A DNA stretch of 64,000 bases, taken from NCBI GenBank assembly GCA_033064195.1, contig JARBJD010000053.1, forward strand, positions 186,001-250,000. The letters run 5' to 3'. The DNA is from Blattamonas nauphoetae. Lineage: Eukaryota; Preaxostyla; Oxymonadida. Both the position numbers and the translations under genes were made by a program. Position 1 is the first letter of the stretch. Every line of letters begins with the position of its first letter. Positions 58,401 to 64,000 of the stretch are shown here, in pieces. Below the pieces are notes generated by a model. It was not told the DNA's origin and did no database searches. It saw nothing but the letters and a program-made list of their open reading frames with translations.

Positions 58401-60682
58401 ATGAAGCCCTTTCAAGAATTCTCGCACGACACTCTCAAACAGATCAGCCCTGCTGATGATCACGGATGGTGTCGATTCCTTCCGAACGAGCGGACGAACC
58501 AAAACTTTGGAATAAAAATAAGTTGGGGGCTTGCGAGGATCGTCCTGATCGACGCTTTCTGGTGCAATGAGCTCTTCCACTCTGCCTGAGAACGTCAGTT
58601 CGGGGTTGAGCGGGTGCTCGGGTGTGTCTTGGCGGAGTTGGGAAAGGTCTTCCATGTTCTTGAGGAGGCGGACGCCAGTTCCGACGACGAAGCCAGTTGG
58701 TTGGACAACGTCAGTTGATGAGAGAGGGATGGGTTGGTGTGGATTGAGAGAGAGGACGTCGTCGTTCATCAATTCCACGTCTTCTTCTTCTGTGGAGAAG
58801 GCACACAAGGAGCTGGAGAGATCAAGAGGACCGCATTCGATTGGATGAATGTTGACATTGTCGATTTCGTTGAGGAGTTCAGCACTGGCATCGTTGGTCT
58901 CGATCTGCGGGAACGGTGGGAATGAGAACGGATGAGATTCCGACGTGACTTGATGGAAGAGATGAGGGTTGCCTTCGAAAGGAACGATTGATGCTTCCAA
59001 CGCCTCGTTCAGAATCATCTCTTCTTGGCCAGGTGGAAGACTTGTGAGGTCTCTAAGCCCGTCTGTTGGTGTTTTTTGGATTTTAATGCGAGCCAGCTTC
59101 TTCTTTGTCCCTTCAGAGAGAGTTTGATGATGCCAGGCGAAGCGGGGATGGAGTTTTGTGAAGAGAACCGTTCCAGGAGTCGCTCTAAGAAAAAAGAAGA
59201 ATTAAGAGGGAAAGGGGTGGACCTGTTGAGAGCTATCGTTGACATGATTCGGAAATCAACTGGAACTTTTGGAGAGAACGCGTAAATATTGTCGATTCGC
59301 TTGTTTGGGTCGTTGTGCATATTCTTTGCATTCTTGTTCTGATCCTGCATTTTTAGGAAAGTAGCAAAGATGGTTCCATCGGCTAATCCCTTTTGAATGT
59401 CTTCTCGCGAGAGATGAGGAGAGTAGGGCCCGAAGTGCTCGATGGAAAGAGGGATTTTCTCCATCCAATGAACTTCCTGCTTATCTTCCACAAATCGAAC
59501 TTGAAAGTCAGATGCAAAGAAATGATGATTTGAGAGGGCAGGGGGTGCGATAAAGGAGGACGATAGGATCGTCGATGGAGACTTTTGTTTGGAGATTTGG
59601 GGGAGGCCTTTCTGGAGAAGGCCGTGGTAGAGGACGACTTTTTGAAGATTGATGATGCAATAGAATGCCTTTGAGCCGGATTTAGAAGTGAGTAATGCCC
59701 TTCCTTCGTCTTTTCTTTGTTCTTCTTGGAGTCTTTCTTCAAGAAGTTTTGTGAGAATGTACACGTTTGGATAGAGGGGATTCACACATTTCAGAGCAGA
59801 CAGGAAGGAATTGGATTGTTCATTCTGAATGATATAGATAGCCTGTGATGGGCGTGTCGACATGTCAATTGGGCCAAGAATCGAGATTGGGATTGATTCA
59901 GGGAACCCCTTCACATTTTTGCGGGAGTGAATCCCCGAGATGATCTTGTTTGGTTGGAATTGGACATATGACGGCGGTAAACCTTGAGTTTTTGGCTGTT
60001 TAGGTGATGGTTGCTTGTCTCTGCTTGTCAGTGTGAAGGCGACGAGGTCATTGTGCATAACTCCATTCAGATACCCTGAAACGTTGGTAGATACGGGAAT
60101 TCTCCCATAAGGAGTATTAAGCGCAGCCGCTCGTCCAGGAAAATGAAGTTGAATGTGACCAACAAGACAGATTCCGCAACGAGAATAGAGTTCAATGTCG
60201 TTGAGTGTTGGGAAGACAATTTCTTGTTTGCTCGACCAGGCTTGCTCACAGGATTGGGCTGTTGGTCCTGAAACGACTGGTTTTGGTTGGATTGTGAGAT
60301 CGTCGATATCGCGTAGAGATAACGAGATCTGCTTTGGCTGTGGAGGGGCTTGGGTCTGCTGCTTCTGACGTGTGTCACGCGAAAAAGGGATGAGAGTCTG
60401 TTTTGGAACTGGCTGTGGATCTGGATGATAGTTCAATTTGATTTCAGGAGGTGGTCGATTCTGTTGTTTTGGTTGATATGTGAACGGGGTAAACGGAGAT
60501 CGTCCAGAAGGTTGAGATGGCGGTGCAGATTGGTGATGGATTCTTTGGACATCTAGCCCAGGAGGGGCATCAATGATGGGAGCGCGTTGATGTTGTCTAT
60601 ACTGATCTATTGGGGCAAAGTCATTATGAGGACGTGATGATTGAGACCCTCTTCCTCGACCGCGTTGTCTTCTCTCGGACAT
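55440..60682 (-). CDS. DIS3L2-like 3'-5' exoribonuclease (RNase II/R family)
   Basis: Processive exoribonuclease without a PIN domain, as in DIS3L2, which degrades oligouridylated RNA in the cytoplasm. Two long open frames overlap by ATGA at 59015-59018, but removing a 38-nt intron (59185-59222) joins them into about 1734 codons (STIALNR then ATPGTVLFTKLH). Order: an Arg/Gly- and Gln/Pro-rich N-terminus (start at 60682, MSERRQRGRGRGS), a cold-shock domain (GHIQLHFPGRAAALN, YLNGVMHNDLVAF), a second one split by inserts (ISVTANEWRPNSNVPSG), and the RNB domain. The RNB domain has TIDPATACDLDDAV (metal-binding Asp residues kept; the usual Arg is Cys), HIADVTHFV, MLPKILSNCLCSLNPG and THFTSPIRRYPD. 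An S1-like C-terminus follows. Human DIS3L2 is about 885 aa; the excess is linker and N-terminal sequence. Confidence 0.88.
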
Positions 60683-60945
60683 CGACTGTAGAACGAAAAA
60701 GAAATTGATCAAAGAACAATAAAAATTTGAGATTCTCGCAATGGCAAATGCTGTTGGAAAGATCAATTTGGTGCTGATGTCGAAAATTGCGATCATACAC
60801 AACTTGTTCGAGCATGTCACTGCACCTACCATCGTCACATGTTTCCAACCCAAAGAAATCAAAGACAAACGAAATTTAGTTCGATGTGCCGAAATGAATA
60901 CAAAAAAGGAGAAATTTCAAACTACGCCTGAACTCTCTGGGGGAG

Positions 60946-61161
60946 TTGAATCGTTCTGATGTGAAGTCTGAACGTGATACTGTCCAAAAACGTCAACGAA
61001 CAAACCAGAGTACAGACACACCACTCTTTCTCTCAACTCGACAGCGAGATCCCTGTGATCTCCTTGGACTCCAACATCGTCCAAGACGGGAATCCTCGAC
61101 AGACATTGTGGAGTCAATGGAAATTATTGATGTTTTAGATCTGTCAGTCCGGAATCCGTGA
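60946..61161 (+). CDS. Doubtful small open frame
   Basis: A 71-codon frame (MNRSDVKSERDTVQKRQRT, ending VLDLSVRNP) follows the divergent DIS3L2 gene, and an overlapping one (60741-60959) precedes it. Composition is charged and coding-like, but no domain is seen and no splice joins them convincingly. It could be a small gene whose leader overlaps the DIS3L2 leader, or noncoding. Confidence 0.25.
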   Translation: MNRSDVKSERDTVQKRQRTNQSTDTPLFLSTRQRDPCDLLGLQHRPRRESSTDIVESMEIIDVLDLSVRNP

Positions 61162-61477
61162 ATCAGGAATCACGGACAGATCAATGGGGAGATCTCACCT
61201 TAGAAATGCTTTTCATTCTTATTTTTTGTTCAAAAGCCAAAAAACATCTCAAAAAACGTTGAAATAGAAGACAAGTCGGGTTATGAGGCAGATTTCCATC
61301 CTTTCTTCTCAATTCCAGCATTGCGAGGCTTTCTTCATCTTTCACCAAGGCTTCCTTCACCACAACAAAGGTTCAAATCCGCATAGTTGTATCCTCCACG
61401 TTAGGCATGGGCAGTGGTCGGTCTGAAAGCATCGAGTCCAGTCCCTAAAAATAAAAGAGTCGGCGACTTTTTTGAAG
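61162..61477. other. Noncoding stretch before the tRNA-like sequence
   Basis: No protein gene seen. Near its end, aaagagtcggcgactttttt (61453-61472) forms a short hairpin (agtcg/cgact) followed by a T run, as at an RNA polymerase III terminator. A small polymerase III transcript may end here; no known RNA family was recognised. Confidence 0.35.
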
Positions 61478-61548
61478 TGCCCTTTAGTCGAGTGGTAGCA
61501 CGGAAGCTTTTTGCTCCCCGGACCCAGGATCGAATCCCGACAGAGACA
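61478..61548 (+). tRNA. tRNA-like sequence, possible tRNA-Lys(TTT) or its relic
   Basis: Contains an A box (tagtcgagtgg, 61485-61495) and a B box (ggatcgaatcc) at tRNA spacing. A candidate anticodon arm, ggaag-ctttttg-ctccc, would show anticodon TTT. A T run follows at about 61559-61566, fitting polymerase III termination. However, the acceptor stem pairs at only about five of seven positions and the T stem is weak, and a T at position 37 would be odd. It is either a decayed tRNA gene, a tRNA-derived element, or a tRNA I have folded wrongly. Confidence 0.4.
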
Positions 61549-61644
61549 CTTTATTATTCTTTTTTTCTTATTTTTGATTCACAACATCTCTATAATTAGT
61601 TCATCACATTTTTCACAAAATTACTGTGTGTGATGTCGTGGTTC

Positions 61645-61718
61645 AAGAGTCCCTGAGTCGGTCTGTCCTTCCCCAACATCGGACAAAAAGTCGGACTGTC
61701 CGACAGACCCCGACTCTT
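61645..61718. repeat. Strong imperfect inverted repeat (structured RNA or DNA element)
   Basis: gagtcggtctgtc (61655-61667) pairs with gacagaccccgactc (61702-61716) with a two-base bulge. Inside, cggaca (61680-61685) pairs with tgtccg (61697-61702). An alternative outer pairing is aagagtc (61645-61651) with gactctt (61712-61718). The aagagtcgg core also occurs in the hairpin at 61453-61472, so the two may be related. No coding function is evident. Confidence 0.55.
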
Positions 61719-62087
61719 CCTTTTGGTTCTGACTGCTTTTCCAAGGGTTTAAAGAACAGAAAATTGTTGCTTTTTTTCTTCTCCACCTTTTATTCTCGCT
61801 TTCACTCAAGATCACGCTCACGATTGATTCTCGTCCCATCATCGGATCGGATCAAGGCACAATCATGGAAATAGTCTCAAAGATTCCACAAATTCTCGTT
61901 TTGAAGGATAATAAAGCTGTAGAAACAACCGACACGATCATATACGTAGACACGCGACAAATCGTACAAAACTGACGAAGAAATGGAAGTAAAGCAATTT
62001 ACCAGCCATCATTTGCTGAAAAGTCTGATTGCTTCGATCCAATGTGTTGGTTGAAAGCAGCATGCTGGTAACGCAAGCATTGTAAAT
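61719..62087. other. Noncoding stretch
   Basis: AT-rich with long T runs around 61770-61790. I see no gene, only short frames without domain or splice context. It may contain the lost 5' end of the AlaRS relic that follows. Confidence 0.35.
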
Positions 62088-64000
62088 GTGGCCACAACTT
62101 CTGGACCAACGATACAGAACGAGCAGTATGGCGCTTCATTTCCCTTCAATTCATTTATTCCAATGTCTCTCGTCCTTTCTTTCCAGATCAATGGAGATAA
62201 CAACTGCGAAGAATCGTACATGTTCGTCCAAGAGCCTTGCCAAGAAATCAAATCATATGAACATAAATTGACATGCCAGGAGGCTTTCACCTGCTTTGAA
62301 CATTGTTTCTTTCATTTTATTTTTCTTAACTTCTTCTTTCACCTCTTGATATTGTCTCCCAGATCGTTCACACATACTGTTACTCCACACACTGCTATCG
62401 ATCGATATCCTGTTGTTGCAAGGTGGCGTGATGATGTGGACTATGTTGCCGCAGGAATTTACTGCTTCCAACCATACTGTGTCACGGTAGAACCCAAACC
62501 ACCAGCCAATCCTCTCATCTAACCTCTATTCTGTCTCCAATTCAATGATCTCGATTCAATTGGACTTTCAGGACGAAACTGCATGTTAAAAGGTTCAGGT
62601 CATTGAAAACAATCTGAACTGGCTGACCACAACATTTCACTTTAAAGAAACAGAAATTACCTTCAATGAAGATGTATGGACTGGTGGAGGAAACATGGGA
62701 CTATGTACAGAGTCCTTTGTGAAAGGACTGGAAGTCGGAAACATGGTGTTCAATGTCTACAAGGCAGATCACGTGAAAAGAACAAAGTCTGACCTTCCAT
62801 TGCGCATTGTTTATGTGGGTCACGGTCTGGATCGAATTCCGTTGCTGATCAACAGTTATCCAACTTCGAATGAAGACATGTCTGTTCGCTCAACATTGAT
62901 GCAGTTAGATGGATGCTTCACAATCAATCACTCTCTTTGACCATCATTGAACTAGCATACCAGCGATGGAACCCCACCGATCAGGCAGCCGAAATCATTG
63001 TAAAAAACTCCCAGAACACTGGTCAGAAGGAAGTTCAGATGAAGGCGAAGGGAGGTGAACAGCTCAGCTCTGATCTGACTGTTTACGATTTGGATCACAC
63101 TCATTACCACGCACGGTGTGATTTCTGATCAACTTAAAGTAATCACAAAACATCTCAACCTCAAAAATCGCTATTCTGAGTTGACAGAGATTACGGAAAC
63201 AATGACGAAGTCTCTCCTCTAAATACAACGCTGATTTCCTGTCCAACGCAAGAATCCACCTCAAAGAGTTGAATTGACCGAAAAAACCTGAAAAGGACAC
63301 AGTCCACGATCTCGTTGTGCTCGACCAGACTTTCTTCTACCCAACATCAGGTGGCCAAGACCACGACAATGGAAAGCTCACCCTTTTCTTAGCGAAGCCT
63401 GAAGGAAGTCGATTCGAAGGCTCCTTCGCTGAAATCCTCGCCGATCGCAGAGCAGCCGTGTTTGATGTGGTCGACGTTGGGAAGGCTGGGCATTGTGTCA
63501 CACACCAGATCGTCCCTGCCCTAACCGAGCAGCATATCCAGTTCATCGAGAGGAGCACGAACAGCTGACATACGAGCCACAAGTCAGACGGTCCTCGCGT
63601 GTGGCAGGCCTCAGCCAAAAAGACAGTCGTGCAGGCCCATCTGGACATCACCCACTTCGCTGCTCTGAAGGAAGAGGAAGTGGAGCAGATCGAAGACTAC
63701 GCCAACAAGCTGGTCACAGAGGAGCTGATGATCCGGAAGACACACATGAAGAAGGAGGATGCAGAGAGGCAGCACGGCTTCTCTCTCTACCAGGGCGGCG
63801 TTGTCCCTGGCCTCGACGTGCGTGTTGTGTCGATGCTCAAGCCAGCTCCAAAGACAAGACATCAGAACGACCATCTCGCAGCCTTCCACTCTGCCTGCCC
63901 GACTGTCCACGATGTACCAGAGGACGATGTAGTGGTGGGGGACGTCAAGGCGTGCTGTGGATTGCATCTGAATAATTCTGCCCAAGTCAGGTCCATTCGC
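62088..64000 (+). pseudogene. Archaeal-type alanyl-tRNA synthetase, apparently decayed; cut by window edge
   Basis: Pieces of an AlaRS lie in the right order but not in one frame: [12 protein letters not shown], then (after a likely intron at about 62300-62362) [20 protein letters not shown] and [10 protein letters not shown]. Next come FNDLDSIGLSGRN, FNEDVWTGGGNMGLCTESF, VKGLEVGNMVF, IVYVGHGLDRIPLLINSYPT, VVLDQTFFYPTSGGQDHDNG, AHLDITHFAALKEEEVEQIE and HGFSLYQGGVVPGLDVRVV. These are diagnostic of the archaeal form, not the bacterial/eukaryotic one. A stop (taa, 62521-62523) falls where archaeal enzymes have Gln-Pro. Frames change near 62940, 63130 and 63565. The segment with the first zinc motif of the editing domain (HxxxH) is missing, and ACGGTH reads ACCGLH. 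Introns explain some but not all of this. It may be a relic beside an intact gene elsewhere. Confidence 0.7.

Noticed and set aside
59015-59018. Operon-like ATGA overlap between two genes
   Set aside because: A 38-nt intron fuses both frames into one DIS3L2-like protein with a continuous cold-shock domain.
62521-62523. In-frame TAA at a Gln position as a sign of an alternative genetic code (TAA = Gln, known in some oxymonads)
   Set aside because: TAA and TAG end the long conserved genes of this window at the expected places (both TOP2 genes, DIS3L2, AAMP-like), so the stop is better read as damage in the AlaRS relic.
1-64000. Virus-like elements, LTR elements, Polintons, CRISPR arrays, rRNA
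   Set aside because: No reverse transcriptase, integrase, capsid, protein-primed polymerase, terminal repeat pair or spaced repeat array was seen. The only large repeat is the TOP2 pair.

Overview
The window looks like nuclear DNA of a flagellated protist, most probably a metamonad of the oxymonad/Preaxostyla type. It is gene-dense, with genes on both strands and about 50-500 bp between them. It carries many very short GT-AG introns (about 31-95 nt where the frame could be solved, one of 134 nt). Long serine/threonine- and acid-rich inserts occur inside conserved proteins. TAA, TAG and TGA all act as real stops at the ends of long conserved frames, so the genetic code is standard here. Two observations point to metamonads: an archaeal-type alanyl-tRNA synthetase (that type is known in diplomonads and parabasalids), and a helical-repeat fragment that resembles, from memory only, a large protein family of oxymonads. 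No database was searched. I saw no virus-like element, CRISPR array or rRNA.

Left part (1-27.6 kb): an AAMP-like WD40 gene, then two DNA topoisomerase II genes (2084-6820 on minus, 14217-18953 on plus). These form a large inverted repeat around a very long gene whose N-terminus is a kinase-like domain with lost catalytic residues. Next come a giant gene whose N-terminus matches RMC1 (the regulator of the MON1-CCZ1 Rab7 exchange factor) and a Snf7/CHMP4-type ESCRT-III gene. Both of these concern the endolysosomal pathway.

Middle part (27.8-49.6 kb): an outer-dynein-arm docking protein (ODAD1/CCDC114 type) and the centriole protein POC1, which show that the organism builds flagella. Also here are inositol-pentakisphosphate 2-kinase, CDC7 kinase, an ABCC-type transporter with poorly kept membrane domains, two unrecognised genes, a MOB4/phocein gene and the translation termination factor eRF3. 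The eRF3 has a short N-terminus and a proline/glutamine-rich C-terminal tail ending in a PAM2-like motif, the reverse of the usual layout.

Right part (50-64 kb): an oxymonad-type helical-repeat fragment, a small homeodomain gene, a MyTH4-RhoGAP gene without a recognisable arginine finger, the catalytic subunit of tRNA-guanine transglycosylase (QTRT1), and a DIS3L2-like exoribonuclease. The DIS3L2 gene only becomes whole when a 38-nt intron is removed. A tRNA-like sequence, structured inverted repeats, and a decayed archaeal-type AlaRS cut by the window edge follow.

The items most worth following are the mosaic topoisomerase II inverted repeat, the eRF3 with a relocated PABP-binding tail, and the archaeal-type AlaRS relic.
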